From the NCBI GenBank assembly GCA_948146395.1, contig OX411559.1, positions 1,492,001 through 1,556,000 of the forward strand: a stretch of DNA of 64,000 nt, in the 5' to 3' direction. A program made the position numbers and the translations under genes. The notes beneath the pieces are model-generated. The model was not told where the DNA came from. It was given only the letters and a program-made list of their open reading frames with translations, and did no database searches. This document shows positions 12,322 through 22,912 of this stretch, in pieces (the first letter of the stretch is position 1; every line of letters starts with the position of its first letter). This DNA is from Fragum whitleyi. Its lineage: Eukaryota; Mollusca; Bivalvia; Cardiida; Cardiidae.

Positions 12322-12597
12322 TTAAAACACCATCTCCTTTTAAACCATTTGACTAATTTCTATGAAACTGTGCCCAAAATTGTACTTGGATGACATCAAC
12401 TGGACCAATGAAATATAGATGAGTTAAGAGATAAGATAAGAGAAGTAAACAAATGAATGAGTTACTGGTATAGTTACAAAACATTTGAATTAGAAATAAA
12501 AGTTAAGCCTAAAGATGAAATTCCTTCTGTAAACTCATTACATTAATGTAAATGAGTGTTAAGCCTTTCATAATACATTTTAAAAGACAACAATAAG
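12322..12597. other. Spacer before LINE-1
   Basis: The first ~100 bp still resemble a tandem unit of the preceding element ('catctccttttaaaccatttgac', 'ctatgaaactgtgcccaaaattg'). The rest is AT-rich with no recognisable feature. Confidence 0.5.
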
Positions 12598-12611
12598 AGA
12601 CTGCGATCGTT

Positions 12612-13688
12612 TTGAGGCTTTGCCTTTTTCATATTACAAGTTATGTCTCGTATGATAAGCGTAACGAATCGTTAATTGATCATATGTTCATCGCAAATAC
12701 GTTATTTCAATCTGTTTTGTCTTGCCACATACTGGATGATAACTGTCTGAACGTGTCAACTCATCGTCCTACGTGTATTAAGTTACACGTAAATGAATAT
12801 TTGCAAAGTTGTGACCCTATTCAGACTGGTCCGAATAAACCCATAAAATGGAAAATGGTCACTGATGATAATATTCTTAATTATCAAATAAATGTTCACC
12901 AAATTCTTAAGAATAGTATAGACTCTTTACCTACTGATAACTGTCATAGCTATATAGATAGTTTATACGATTGTATTGTACAGAGTATCAATTACGCGTC
13001 AGACGCTAGTTTACCTAAATCATATTTCCGTTCTTTTTTGAAGCCTTATTGGTCAGCTGATCTAAAGCTATACCACGCACTTATGCGTGATAAGCGCCGG
13101 GTATGGCTCGAAGCAGGCAGACCTCGAGGAAATGAGTACATTTCGTATAAAGAGTACAAGGAATCGAAATGTTCCTTTCGTAATATGCATAGAGAGGCAA
13201 GTAGTAAATACCTACAGCAAATTAACACAGAGATTGATAATGCGTCTGGTATAGATTGTCCGCTATTTTGGCGCTTGTTTAAATCTAAACGTAAAAAAGC
13301 GCAAAATAATACATCAAATGAAATCAAATTTAAAGATTCTACATGTCGTAATTCATCTGATATCTGTACTGGATGGGGTAATCATTTTGCAGATCTTTAC
13401 TCCGATACTGAAAGTGTTTCTTATGATAAAATACACTTTGATTATGTATCACAGTTCGTCTCTAGGATAAAGGATAAACCGATTTCATTTGACGGCGATC
13501 ACATATCCTGTGACGAAGTGTCTAATTCTATTTTATCTTTAAAAACCGGAAAGATGTGCGGTCTGGACTGTGTTAGCAATGAGCACCTCATCCATGGTGG
13601 AAAACTATTGTTACATTATGTCACATTTTTGTTTGATCTAATGTATTGTTTTAATCATGTTCCTGCTTCCCTTAAACAAGGCATTGTA
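12612..13688 (+). pseudogene. LINE-1 ORF2, 5' part (endonuclease end, linker, RT start)
   Basis: An open frame of about 359 codons to the insertion point. It contains the last endonuclease motifs, SYVSYDKR...SLIDH and STHRP (the S-x-IDH and SxHRP signatures of APE-type LINE endonucleases). The conserved linker (PYWSADLKLYHALMRDKRR, GNEYISYKEYKESK) follows, and then the start of the RT fingers (GLDCVSNEHL, ASLKQGIV). The ATG at 12612 is not a natural start; the homology enters from upstream and is truncated. The frame breaks at TA 13687-13688 where the mariner-like element is inserted, and resumes at 14697. In life this was a polyprotein that nicked target DNA and primed reverse transcription. 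Confidence 0.85.
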
Positions 13689-14696
13689 CGAGGGTGAATC
13701 AAAAATTACGTAGACTAGCGTTGCAGAAATTTTGATTTCACAGACTTTGAAAAGAAAACTACATTGTTATTAAATTGAGGCATTTTTCTTTTTGTCGTGT
13801 AAATTTGGATGAAATCCATATAGTTAATCACCTGTAGCAACCATTCTAAAACATGTAGTCATTTGGTACCGGCGCACGGTAACGACGTTAATAAGACGCT
13901 GCGGTAATGATAAGTTCCGACTCGAAAGGCAGCACTTTTCAAAATACTCAACTCAACAATAAACACGATTTCTGCATCGCTTGTCTATTGGATAAGTACT
14001 ATTTTTAAATCCATCTGATCCAAAACGATTAACTTAAAGTGTGTAATGTGTCTAAACGATTCTGCACTGATGCTGTTCTGTGACAATTACAGATTAAAAG
14101 CCGAGGAGACGTTTTCCATTATCCGAGTGTCACCCTTCAGAAACACTCTCCATTCTTAAACAAACCTTTTAAACCATTTAAAAAGAAGGTATCTGCTTAC
14201 ATTTGAAGACCTTTTAGCATATTTAATCATTTAAACCTCTCGACTAGGTTTTTCATAGGCTCAGCAGAACTTTATTATTGTCTGGTTGACTATGGCTGCG
14301 CTGGTGCCGTCGTTTCGAAGTTCAAAAATCGACGCGTGCCCTTAGTTTACTGACTTTTAATTCGAAACGAGCAAATGGATTATACTCAAATTTCAAATAT
14401 CCTAACTCATAACGTCAACACGTAATTAGGCGAAGTTTGGAAGTGTTTGGTCCAAATTGAGGGGACAATTACGGGTAGTAACACTAGGAAGTAACGTAAG
14501 AAAATGGGTTGCGCCGGTAGCACCTACCCAGGTATATCAAATGTTTGATTTTTTACGTCAGAGTCATAGCAGACTCTTGTAAATTTGATATTTTGTCAAC
14601 ATTAAATGATTTGAGACGTGTACAAAATTTCATTGATTTCCGTTGGGAAATACCGAAGTTATAGTAAAAGTCCACGTATTTTTTTATCAACCCTCG
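13689..14696. mobile_element. 1,008-bp non-autonomous mariner-like element in LINE-1
   Basis: Imperfect ~27-bp terminal inverted repeats: left CGAGGGTGAATCAAAAATTA, right (read inward) CGAGGGTTGATAAAAAAATA, followed by CGTAGAC/CGTGGAC. The element is flanked by TA on both sides (13687-13688 and 14697-14698), the standard Tc1/mariner target duplication. Removing it makes the two RT frames join in phase. It has no long open frame and no recognisable DD(E/D) block, so it must have been moved by a transposase encoded elsewhere. Mariner elements are usually ~1.3 kb, so this is an internally decayed or deleted derivative. Confidence 0.92.
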
Positions 14697-15829
14697 TAAT
14701 TACATTGTTTAAAGGAGGTAACAAGCCAAAGAATGATCCAAGTAGTTATCGAGCAATAACGCTCTCGTCATCCATTCTGAAATTATTTGAATCAGTATTA
14801 CTTAAAAGGCTACATAAGTCTATAGAAAGACCACTACATTCTCTTCAATGCGGATTTCAGCAAAGTATGGGTAGTACCATGACTTCGTTTATATTAAGCG
14901 AAAGCATAAATTACTGTAAAGAAAAACGAAGTAACCTTTTTTCTTGCTTTTTAGATGCAAGACAGGCCTTTGATCGTGTATGGCACGATGGTTTATACTT
15001 TAAATTACACCAACTTGGTGTTAATGATAAGCTTTTGAAAATTGTAATAGCTATGCACACAGATATGTACAGCCGCGTCATTTATAATGGTTATAAATCT
15101 CACTGGTTCCCGGTTTTACAAGGTACCCTTCAAGGCGGAGTCTGGTCCCCATTCCTGTATTTAATCTTTATCGATTCATTAATTGATCAGTTAGTGGATA
15201 GTAACTTGGGATTTCAGGTAAATGGGCTAAGTTTGTGTGCCCCGTCTTTTGCGGATGATATGACCTTGTTGTCGCTATCTGCACACTCTCTTCAAGCTAT
15301 GCTAGATATTTGTTATAAATATTCGCGTCTGTGGAGATTTCAATATAATCCATCTAAATGTTCTGTTGTAATTTTCCATGAATCAAAAAGAGCCTTCAAA
15401 CACAATTCACGATCATGGTTCATTGGTAATCAGAAAATAAAAGAGTCTGAGTCTGCGATTCACTTAGGTATTTTGTACGACAAGTACTCGTCTCCGACAC
15501 CTCTTGTTAAAAACGTTAGTTGTAAGCTCAGACGTTCTTTCTTTGGTCTTGTAAAAGACGGCTTACATCGCAATGGGCTAAATCCGTTGACTGGCTTTAA
15601 AATTTACAGATCCATTGTACTGCCTAGGGCCCTTTTTGGGTGTGAATTTTTACCGCCGCTTTCCAATGAAAATAATTTAATTATTGAGCGGTCGCACAGA
15701 CTGTGTCTGAAACAAATTCAGGGACTATTTACCCGGTCTAGAACCGATGTCGTTCTCGGTCTTATATCGAGTTTAGAAAACTTGCTTTTTTGGGTCAATT
15801 ATGTCGTCTCGACAGGGATTGTGCGGTAA
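14697..15829 (+). pseudogene. LINE-1 ORF2, central reverse transcriptase domain
   Basis: Resumes the RT immediately after the inserted element. Visible blocks are LFKGGNKPKNDPSSYRAITL (RT block 2-type), CFLDARQAFDRVWHDGL (catalytic Asp block A), LQGTLQGGVWSPFLY (block B) and SFADDMTLLS (block C; the catalytic pair encoded at 15254-15259), then the thumb. The reading frame is lost near 15774, where about 25 nt present in LINE-2 are missing, and continues in another frame from about 15775. The upstream codons 14618-14696 belong to the inserted element and not to the RT. All three catalytic Asp residues are kept, so the decay is recent or moderate. Confidence 0.88.
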
Positions 15830-16467
15830 AAGATTTCTTTCTGTATCGCTTATGTTCTTTCTTCAATGGTTCTGCTTCTCATGGTTTCATATCAGAAATA
15901 TCTAATATTTTGAACAAATATGATTTAATGCACATTCTTCAAGACTTTGTCAGTTACAGTAGATTTCCCACTAAATTTACTTGGAAAACTCACGTAAGGT
16001 CCAAGATTAATCATCATTACGCAAACGTTTGGGAACTGAGGACGTCTGCTCAAGAATTTGCTTTATATAGGGAAATTCAAACAAATTTTCATGACCCTTC
16101 TCTGTGGGTTTTCGCTTTAAAATATCCAGATAAATTGAATTCTTGTTTTTCTGCAGCACAGATAATTGCCTATTTAGCTGTGTTTGACCCTTTTTGTAGG
16201 CGGTGTGGTAAAAATAACATAACATGTAGTAAAAGTGAGCACATACTGTTCGACTGCGTTGCTGTACAAAACTGTCGGGACTCATTCAATCAAAAGCTTG
16301 GTACTACCATACTTTCATTTTTGACAGCATTGAGTCACAAGGATTATATTACAGCTCTTTTTGGTATCAATACCAATTTCACAGTTATTTTAGGGGATAA
16401 CTATTCAGACTTTTGCATGTTAGCCCTTAATTATTTGCATCATATTTGGTGCTGTTACAGTTTATGA
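15775..16467 (+). pseudogene. LINE-1 ORF2, C-terminal region
   Basis: Continues ORF2 after the frameshift. It carries the conserved RKLAFLGQLCRL-like entry (encoded from about 15776), a Cys/His cluster CRRCGKNN...SEHILFDC resembling the C-terminal zinc-binding motif seen in several LINE ORF2 proteins, and ends at a TGA at 16465-16467 after WCCYSL. The same region in LINE-2 ends about 40 residues past its premature stop. Its role in related LINEs is thought to be RNA/DNA binding; nothing more can be said from sequence. Confidence 0.8.
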
Positions 16468-17116
16468 GTTCATGTTAATTTATTATTTGATTTCGATTAT
16501 ACTGACCATGATAGAGAAAGAAAAGTCACAAAAGACTGTTATGGATAGTGACATCATAATCGTTTACAAAATTGATATAGCTTTCTTTACGAAAATGATT
16601 TCTAGCGATTTTGTTTTTTGAATATCACACCGAAGTGTCAATAAGCATCGGCTGATGTCCCTTGATTTAGATATTTCTAAAAAATGTAATTTATTTTATA
16701 AGCATTTTTATCATAGCCTATTGATAATTGGTTCCCTGCTATCCATAATATGTCTTTAGTATTTATCCGTACATCCTTTGGACGTCTTTCATTTTCGTTT
16801 CGTGTAAGACGTTTGATTAGGGATTTGCGTGATATAGATTAGCTCCTACAAGTCTATGTGTACCCATATGCATAAATTAGCATACTTTTTTGCAAATTGT
16901 TAGACTTGAAAAGGTCATAACCTCTGACATTCTATCTGTGGCTATGGAGTTTTACGGTCCAGCGTGAAACATTCCTACGCTCTTTATTATAAGACCAATT
17001 TTTACTTTTTCTTTCAATTCCATTAATTAATGTATAATATTTTCCTATGACATGTAAATTTCTTTGTAATTTATAATGTATAATCTTCATTATTGGAGGA
17101 AATAAAGAATATATAT
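16468..17116 (+). other. LINE-1 3' UTR
   Basis: Non-coding. Two blocks align by eye with the LINE-2 3' UTR: 'cttt.attttcgtttcg.gtaag' (about 16783-16810) and the terminal 'attattggag..aa' with AT repeats (17089-17116). The conserved tail is where the RT would start copying. Confidence 0.6.
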
Positions 17117-17275
17117 GTACAGTCTTCTAGATCTTTTTATTGATATACTTTTAGAAAAGAATGCATAAAACATCCTTTTAGGACAAACTAATATTGCAAA
17201 GAAATATAAGAATCATTGAAATTTATTAAATTGTATAAGCCCAAATCGCGGATATTTAAGTAAAAAAAAGACACG

Positions 17276-19449
17276 AGTCTAACAACAAGGTCCGGATAAA
17301 CGTAAATCGGAAACTATGGCATGGTTAGAGTGTTTTCACGGCGTTGTAACGATGTAATCTTGTTAAAATTAAACATTTTTCTCTCACAAATTAAAATCGG
17401 CATTTTTCAGACTGTTCACTTCGTAAATTTGGTAAAAACTTCGGAAGAAAATCCAATTTGATCTTATTGAGAGTAATATTTCACAGTGACCAATCATTTA
17501 GCTTCAACTTTTGTTTGTTATACAGATATATAAAAAAAAACATAAAAAAGGCTTGACATTTGATTGTTGTTTAAAACCATATTACTACAAAGTCAATTAA
17601 ATATATTGTGCAAAATTAAATCAAGACATTGAATAAAACCCTACCTCAACTGGGACTTGGCAATTAAATGGTATGCAATTCCTTCAAACTATAATTATTT
17701 GTCGGTGTAAATTTCCTTTTCCACGATTTTTCCATTTTCTTTAATCCACCAATGTTCACCCATGTTTTCACTTTATTTGAATTTGTCAAAAATATAACGA
17801 ATGAATATCATGAACAAATAATTAGAAAAATAAATTCAATTAAACACAAATTTGATGGTATTCCGTTGTCGATTGAAGGTTGCGTCTAGGTATATCACCG
17901 GTTGAAAATTAGTCTTTTGCGGCATGTCAGTTGAATCATTGAAGGATAAAATGTGTGTTTAATTAAGTCATAAAGTTTTATAAATTACATGTAGCTGGGT
18001 GGTTTTGTTTATTGGAAGCATTGTGACATCTTGCCGATTACACAACAGCGCACATGACAAATGATTTACCGAAGGTAACCCTTTCTGCGTGTGCTAGTCA
18101 GTGTACCGATAATTCTTCTAATATGCCAATTATTTTCAAAATCATTTCTGAAACATTTATCAAATTTATACACCTTTTTTTCTATTTCGGCACACAAAAT
18201 ATTTCTATATATTATTATGGTCACCATTTCAAGCTGTAATAAGAGTTAAGCGGATTCAATATCATTTACACCAAGAAAATTTCTTCTCTTTTTTTTCTAC
18301 AAAAAAGTTTTCACAATATTGTAATCTTTCGTACTGTTCAAGTTTATACGTTAACTTCGAACTCAAGAAATAATTTCTCAGACTAAAATTTCGAAGAGAC
18401 CATTCATTTAGCTTCAGCTTCATTATATATGACCGTCACGCGAAAGGGGAACTCCATAAAATTAAAATAATTATGTGATGAGGTTGGTTCAAGTACAGGT
18501 CAGTCAGAGGTCGCATAAAAAAATCTTTCAAGGGAAGGAACAAATATCTAAATTATAATTGTAAAAGAAAATCATCAAAGTTGGGCAATCTGAGTATGGG
18601 CGACTCTTTACGCACTAGCCTTACGTTCTTTGGTGAAGAATTTAGAATTTGGTACTGAAACATTTGTTTTAGCTGATCAGAAGCTGCTCAACAAGCCTTT
18701 TTCGTAAACGAAAATATTGTGTACATTTTCATAATTCAATAATATCGTTTTAAACTGTACGTGCGATATTTTGGTTTAACAACGAAAAAAAAGTTTTCAT
18801 TATTGAACACAAAAATAAGTTATTTTACTAATTACAGCAGTTATGACATCTGTTTACACCTTGGTTTATTGACGGGGCGTGGTTTTCCAATCATATACAT
18901 GATAATAATTGACACTTGACAAAATTTTACCCAATCAGTTGACCGGAAATTTCAAAAGGCGTTTAATTGGTTCATTACCTTTTGACGGGGCGTGGTTATC
19001 GGACAATTCATGCGCAAGAATAACCAATCAGTACACCGAAAGATATTTCTATGTCCTTGTGTATAGTAAATGTTTCGGGTCCAAATTCTTTTCAATTAGG
19101 ATAATTAATACTATTAATAATGCTACATCCAGACATTCTAAATGAATTAGACCCTTTCATCTTTCCGCAACATCTTACAGACAATCGTTTTTACGACAAA
19201 TTTGTGAAAAATCTGTGATAGGTTGAACGAAATTCTGTAATTTTATATGATCTGCTTATTCCGTCGATACATTCATAACTGCAATGACGTCACAGGTCAG
19301 TTTCAATAGCGGGCTACAGGTGTGATAAGATAAAATCGTCGATTTTACCATTATCGTATATATTATTTTCATTTTGAATATCGCATCAGATTATTTCAAT
19401 ACATCTCTTTGTATTTATGTAAGGTCAAAAGAGCTTTTCATTTGACCTT
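17276..19449. other. 2.2 kb upstream of receptor-like gene A, absent from B
   Basis: AT-rich and non-coding; short open frames (18054-18239, 18909-19145) have no recognisable content. The part nearest the gene holds promoter-like motifs described separately. The whole block is missing from segment B. Confidence 0.6.
18868..19295 (+). promoter_or_regulatory. Candidate promoter of receptor-like gene A
   Basis: Two GACGGGGCGTGGTT boxes (KLF/Sp1-like, about 18872 and 18979) alternate with three CCAATCA boxes (about 18887, 18931 and 19023) in a partial ~107-bp duplication. A perfect CRE TGACGTCA follows near 19284, ~340 bp before the exon. This density stands out in otherwise AT-rich DNA. Motif-based inference only. 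Confidence 0.3.
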
Positions 19450-19628
19450 GAAAGTATGCATTTTATGCAATAATATGCAATAGCGAGTTATCTCTCGTCT
19501 GTCGATTTCAAACCTTAGAAAATCAAAGAAATTAAGAAATTTTTTCGTCCATGAAATCAACAAATACAAGTATATTTGCATATTTTGTATTGCACCTTTT
19601 TGTCTTATCTCTTTTTATATTTCTTTAG

Positions 19629-20459
19629 ATACAGGAGTCATGCCGCAACATTTATTGCCCGACTGGTAGGACAATCAACTCCCAGGGTGAGTGTGCCTTC
19701 ATCAGCAAGTTTTGGCAGAGTCCCGCAAAATATCTAATCGAGGTCAAACTATCACCGATGAGAGGTCAAGATTTCAGGACAAAATTTATCGAGATGGAGT
19801 CAGACGCATTACAATCAGCCCTCCTTGACTGTCTACCATGGCCAACTGAATGGGACTTTTGGACAGTATTTGTGAGATCTGACTCTTCTATCTGTGACGA
19901 AAACGCCAACCTCATTGTACGAATGTTAGCCGAAGTGCCCAAGCCTTCAAGCCTAATAGAGCGAATCGAGCAGACCGTTAAAGTCCACTGGCCACTAGTC
20001 ATTGAAGGTAAACGCGTTGAATTTGAGCAGTCTCTCGTTGAGTACGTCTTAAAGGTGCCCTTTGGTACATTCGCTATCCATACTGCATCACACTATCAAG
20101 ATGGTTTGAAAGTATTTGGATGCGACGAAATAAAGTTCGAACGCCAACTAGAAGTCTACAGTTCACCGCCCGTTGTAATCACCAAGCTTATCCTATGTCG
20201 CCAGGTCCAACTCAAGCCTAACGAATTCACATTGGGTCCGAGAAATACTTACGTCAGTAGCAACCTGACACGGCGCATGCTGTTTGGAAAAGAATTTGAG
20301 TTGGATACGACCGAGTTTGGAACCGAAGCCAGGGTCTGTTTAGCGGATACGTTTTTCGCCCTCTCCGGTATCAACAAAGGGGAAGTAGATCTGCCTGGAC
20401 CATTTATTGTCCTTATCACAATGATTCTGTCAGCAATCTATATTGTGTTTTACTGTTAA
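19629..20459 (+). CDS. Receptor-like ectodomain with one membrane segment, copy A (terminal exon)
   Basis: Open from a good 3' splice site (ttatatttctttag|ATA, acceptor AG at 19627-19628) to TAA at 20457-20459: 276 codons in phase 0. A TAG sits exactly at the acceptor, so upstream coding must be spliced in; if unspliced, the first Met is at 19758. The start carries Cys-rich CRNIYCPTGRTI...C. The middle has VVITKLILCRQVQL, an SNLT glycosylation site and ARVCLADTF. The end is one hydrophobic segment (GPFIVLITMILSAIYIVFY). The C.NxxCP and ITKLxLC..V.L...RVC pattern preceding a membrane helix recalls the extracellular region before TM1 of invertebrate adhesion/secretin-like GPCRs (recognition from memory, moderate). 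Only about one helix remains: the codons Tyr-Cys-stop come from a MITE terminal repeat starting at 20451. Likely a truncated receptor or ligand-binding decoy, or a decaying gene. Confidence 0.6.
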   Translation: MQESCRNIYCPTGRTINSQGECAFISKFWQSPAKYLIEVKLSPMRGQDFRTKFIEMESDALQSALLDCLPWPTEWDFWTVFVRSDSSICDENANLIVRMLAEVPKPSSLIERIEQTVKVHWPLVIEGKRVEFEQSLVEYVLKVPFGTFAIHTASHYQDGLKVFGCDEIKFERQLEVYSSPPVVITKLILCRQVQLKPNEFTLGPRNTYVSSNLTRRMLFGKEFELDTTEFGTEARVCLADTFFALSGINKGEVDLPGPFIVLITMILSAIYIVFYC

Positions 20460-20760
20460 AAACATCGTAAAATTGACAGTGCCTCCGATCAAAATCATTC
20501 TAAGTCGATCACTCAGCGCTCCATTCATTCATTCCAAGCACTCACTCAAATCGATAAAAAAAACGCTTCAAAATCATTTGAAAACGTTTCGAAATCGTTC
20601 AAGACGAGCAACATTTTATTCAAATCGATCATACTATTCTACGATTTTATTGGCTGATGTGGATTTTAAGGTGTCTTATTTGTCCACGAAGACACTCAAG
20701 CAATAAATTACGTATATTTTATTAAAGGGTGGTAATTAATATCCCTTATTTTGTTCATCT
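20451..20760 (-). mobile_element. MITE copy 1 (truncated), fused to receptor-like exon A
   Basis: TACTGTTAAAAACATCG at 20451 matches the terminal repeat of the full MITE at 21808-22247 read in reverse (TACAGTTAAAAATATCG). Internal blocks follow in order: 'caatcaacaccattc'-like, 'gatcactcagcg', 'ttcattcattcc', 'cactcactcaaa', then 'ggtggtaattaatatc' and 'cttattttgttcatc'. It breaks off near 20760 before the other end. It is present at the same position in segment B. Confidence 0.85.
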
Positions 20761-21807
20761 TCAACAACATCCTTTACCAGAATACATTAAGTTATATCTC
20801 TATCTTTAAAGGGGATACTTTATTTTGGGATACCGAAATTTACATTAAAATTCGATATATTTTTTTTTTAATCTACTCCCTAAACAAAATGCTCAAACCT
20901 TTGATATTTTGCATGATATATTGGCCTTTTACTTACTTTAATACAGTAAGTGATTGAACCTTATTGTAAGCCGTATGTTGTATAATCCTGGATATTGCAT
21001 TAACAGAAAAACATTACACAAAAAACCTTAATGTACAATTAGAAGAAAAACTTCAAAAAGGTTTCACCCTACATTTAGCCATCCGGATTTCAAAATTTAA
21101 AGTACCTGTATTATCTAAAAATGATTTACAATGTTTTTAAGTCATATATAGGAAATTATAGCCCTTGGTTGTTGGATCTCACATATTTCAAGGAAAAATT
21201 GACGAAAATCTTACATTGAAAAACTTTAAATTCACATAAGCAGGCGAGTGCTGTAGGACCATGATGGTCCTCTTTTCTTCAAATTATCACAGAATTATTG
21301 TACTGTCACAGAATTGTATAGTAAACAGAATTGTTCTCTACTGTTATTGTTATTCAAGATTACTTCATGAAACTTGATAGGTGTGTTCACCATCACAAGA
21401 ACTATCTTGGCTATCAAGGGGGGTTACAGAAAGCATTTTGTAATAATGACGCCCCCTTTTTGGTCTAAGACTTGTATATTGTTTTCTGCGTTATCCAGCA
21501 CCTGCAACCAACCGTTGGCACCCCTTTCCCTTTTTTTTCTTGGTCAGACAGCTATAATTGTTTAAAAGATATCTTTTTTAGAAGTACAGTGGTTGCCTCT
21601 GAAAAGTGGATTTTCGCATAGAGTTTCTACTAATGTTTCAGTCGTCATTTTCTATCCTAGAGGAAGAAAATCGTTCATTGTTTTGTGGAAATGGGGAAAT
21701 TTACAATCCCTGGTAATTTATCCTTTTCTGTAAATATGATTAAATAAGTAACTTCTTATTTGATATTGCTATTTTTGGTATTGTAAAGAGTGTCAATCCA
21801 ATTTACA
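20761..21807. other. 3' flank of receptor-like gene A
   Basis: Non-coding and shared with segment B. It includes a 36-bp motif at 21241-21276, 'gcaggcgagtgctgtagg' then ACCATGATGGTCC and TCTTTT, which is the terminal hairpin module of the AGCTCACC elements without their tandem units. Frames of 60-90 codons here are incidental. Confidence 0.6.
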
Positions 21808-22247
21808 TACAGTTAAGAACATCGTGAAATTGAAAAGGTGAATGAATTTGCATTATTTTGGAATGAAATTGAGTGAGTGTGTGGAGCGAGTTTTGGGTGA
21901 ATTTAATGGAAGGTAATCAAATATCGCAAATTTTGTTTCGGATGAACAAAATAAGCGATATTGATTAACCCCCTTCAAAAAATATGCATATAAGTTCTAT
22001 AAATAACTTTCTATTTCTTCGAGAACCTATTAGACGCTTACAATTTGAATTATGTCAGTGAAATCGCTATTCTATCCTAGCTTTATTCATTTTGAGTAGC
22101 GTTGTTAATTCTATCTTTTTCAGTGGGTTTGGAGCGTTTTTGAATGGTTTTAGTGAGTGTTTGCAATGAATGAATTGATCGCTGTGCGAGCGATTTGGAA
22201 TGGTGTTGATTGAGTTTAATGTCAATTTCACGATATTTTTAACTGTA
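21808..22247 (+). mobile_element. MITE copy 2, full length (440 bp)
   Basis: Terminal inverted repeats of ~26 bp: TACAGTTAAGAACATCGTGA at the left and the complement of TACAGTTAAAAATATCGTGA at the right, each continuing AATTGA. If the outer TA is the target duplication, the element starts CAGTT, as in Tc1/mariner-derived MITEs. The centre (about 21905-21975) is a second palindrome: 'ggaaggtaatcaaatatcgc', 'aaattttgtt..ggatgaacaaaataagcgatat'. No coding capacity. It is the reference for the family copies at 20451, 22280, 22801, 25808, 27183, 27653, 42850 and 48240. Confidence 0.9.
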
Positions 22248-22279
22248 GGTTATGAAATGAAGCCATTTCTCCGCAGTTA

Positions 22280-22335
22280 AATTGCGTCCCATTAGTTTCA
22301 TTCAAAACTTGCTCCACACACTCATTCAGTATCAT
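22280..22335 (-). repeat. MITE fragment 3
   Basis: 'cccattagtttcattcaaaa' then 'cttgctccacacactcattc' matches the end block of the MITE in reverse orientation. It begins ~30 bp after the full copy and is also present in segment B (27653-27735). Confidence 0.65.
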
Positions 22336-22367
22336 TCCGTAATATATCCCAAATCATCTCTTGTAGA

Positions 22368-22733
22368 AAAGTTTTCTCATCAAATATCGAAGATGCCAGT
22401 TGGCAGTGATATCAGCATTAAATCGCCATGGGATGTATGTGTGGGGATGGGGATGTTGGTACGTGTGTGGCTGTGGGATGTGGGTGAACGTCGGTGTTTA
22501 TGGGTGGGTTATTGGCTGCATGGTTCAGTATATTGCATGGCTGTTGAAGAGCAAAAGTATATTAGAGTACATTAGCCGCTGGACAAATTATATGTAAATG
22601 AAAGTAAACATACTTGTCAAAAAAGCCTTAATTTGTTCTAATTAGCTCAAGATTCTCGCACAGAAATTAACGCCATTTCATCCTTCGATTAATAAGCTTA
22701 TTATTTACAAAACTACTGTGTACGAATGCTTGA
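22368..22733. other. Segment-A-only 366 bp
   Basis: This is the part of A that is replaced by LINE-2 in B. It includes a G/T-rich patch (gtgtggggatggggatgttgg, about 22439-22510). The open frames over it are incidental. Confidence 0.55.
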
Positions 22734-22800
22734 CATCTCAATTATTGACCAATTATAAATCATTTTGAGTAATTTTCTGTTTTGTTGTTTTTCTTCTACA

Positions 22801-22912
22801 TACAGTTAAGAACATTGTGAAATTGACAAGGTTCCGTATGAACAAAATTAGCGATATTAATTACCTCCCTTTTAAAAAATATGCATATAAGTTCTATAAA
22901 TAACTTTCTATT
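22801..22912 (+). mobile_element. MITE copy 4, internally deleted
   Basis: TACAGTTAAGAACATTGTGA starts at 22801 and jumps after 'attgacaagg' directly to the central 'gtatgaacaaaattagcgat', ending in 'taactttctatt'. An internal deletion of one palindrome arm explains it. Confidence 0.75.

Larger units (their letters stand above)
12598..17116 (+). mobile_element. LINE-1: 5'-truncated non-LTR retrotransposon, split by another element
   Basis: Recognised by protein similarity to LINE-2 in this window. The order is the C-terminal end of an APE-type endonuclease, the linker, the reverse transcriptase (RT), and a C-terminal Cys/His region. The 5' end is lost just before the endonuclease SYVSYDKR motif, a typical 5' truncation. 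A 1,008-bp mariner-like element interrupts it at 13689-14696. The 3' UTR runs to about 17116 and ends 'attattggaggaaataaag' plus ATATATAT, the same terminal signature as LINE-2. Its last base abuts the start of duplicated segment A. Predicted protein identity with LINE-2 looks roughly 55-60% by eye, so they are distinct subfamilies. Confidence 0.9.
17117..22790. repeat. Duplicated segment A (receptor-like copy A)
   Basis: Starting at 'gtacagtcttctagatct', the sequence matches segment B (from 24339) in blocks: 17117-17275, 19450-19535, 19545-22367 and 22734-22790. B lacks A's 17276-19449 and 22368-22733. The shared blocks include the exon, its MITE, the 3' flank and two more MITEs, with only scattered substitutions. 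This is a locus duplication, not independent repeat insertions. Confidence 0.88.

Noticed and set aside
13046..13327. 93-codon reverse frame
   Set aside because: Mirror of the LINE-1 ORF2 coding sequence on the other strand.
14618..14700. N-terminal part of the 403-codon frame (MYKISLISVGKYRSY...)
   Set aside because: These codons lie in the mariner-like element; the RT homology begins only after its right end at 14697.
22282..22597. Overlapping 97- and 65-codon frames with GMGMLVRVWLWDVGE
   Set aside because: Produced by a GT-rich low-complexity patch and a MITE fragment.
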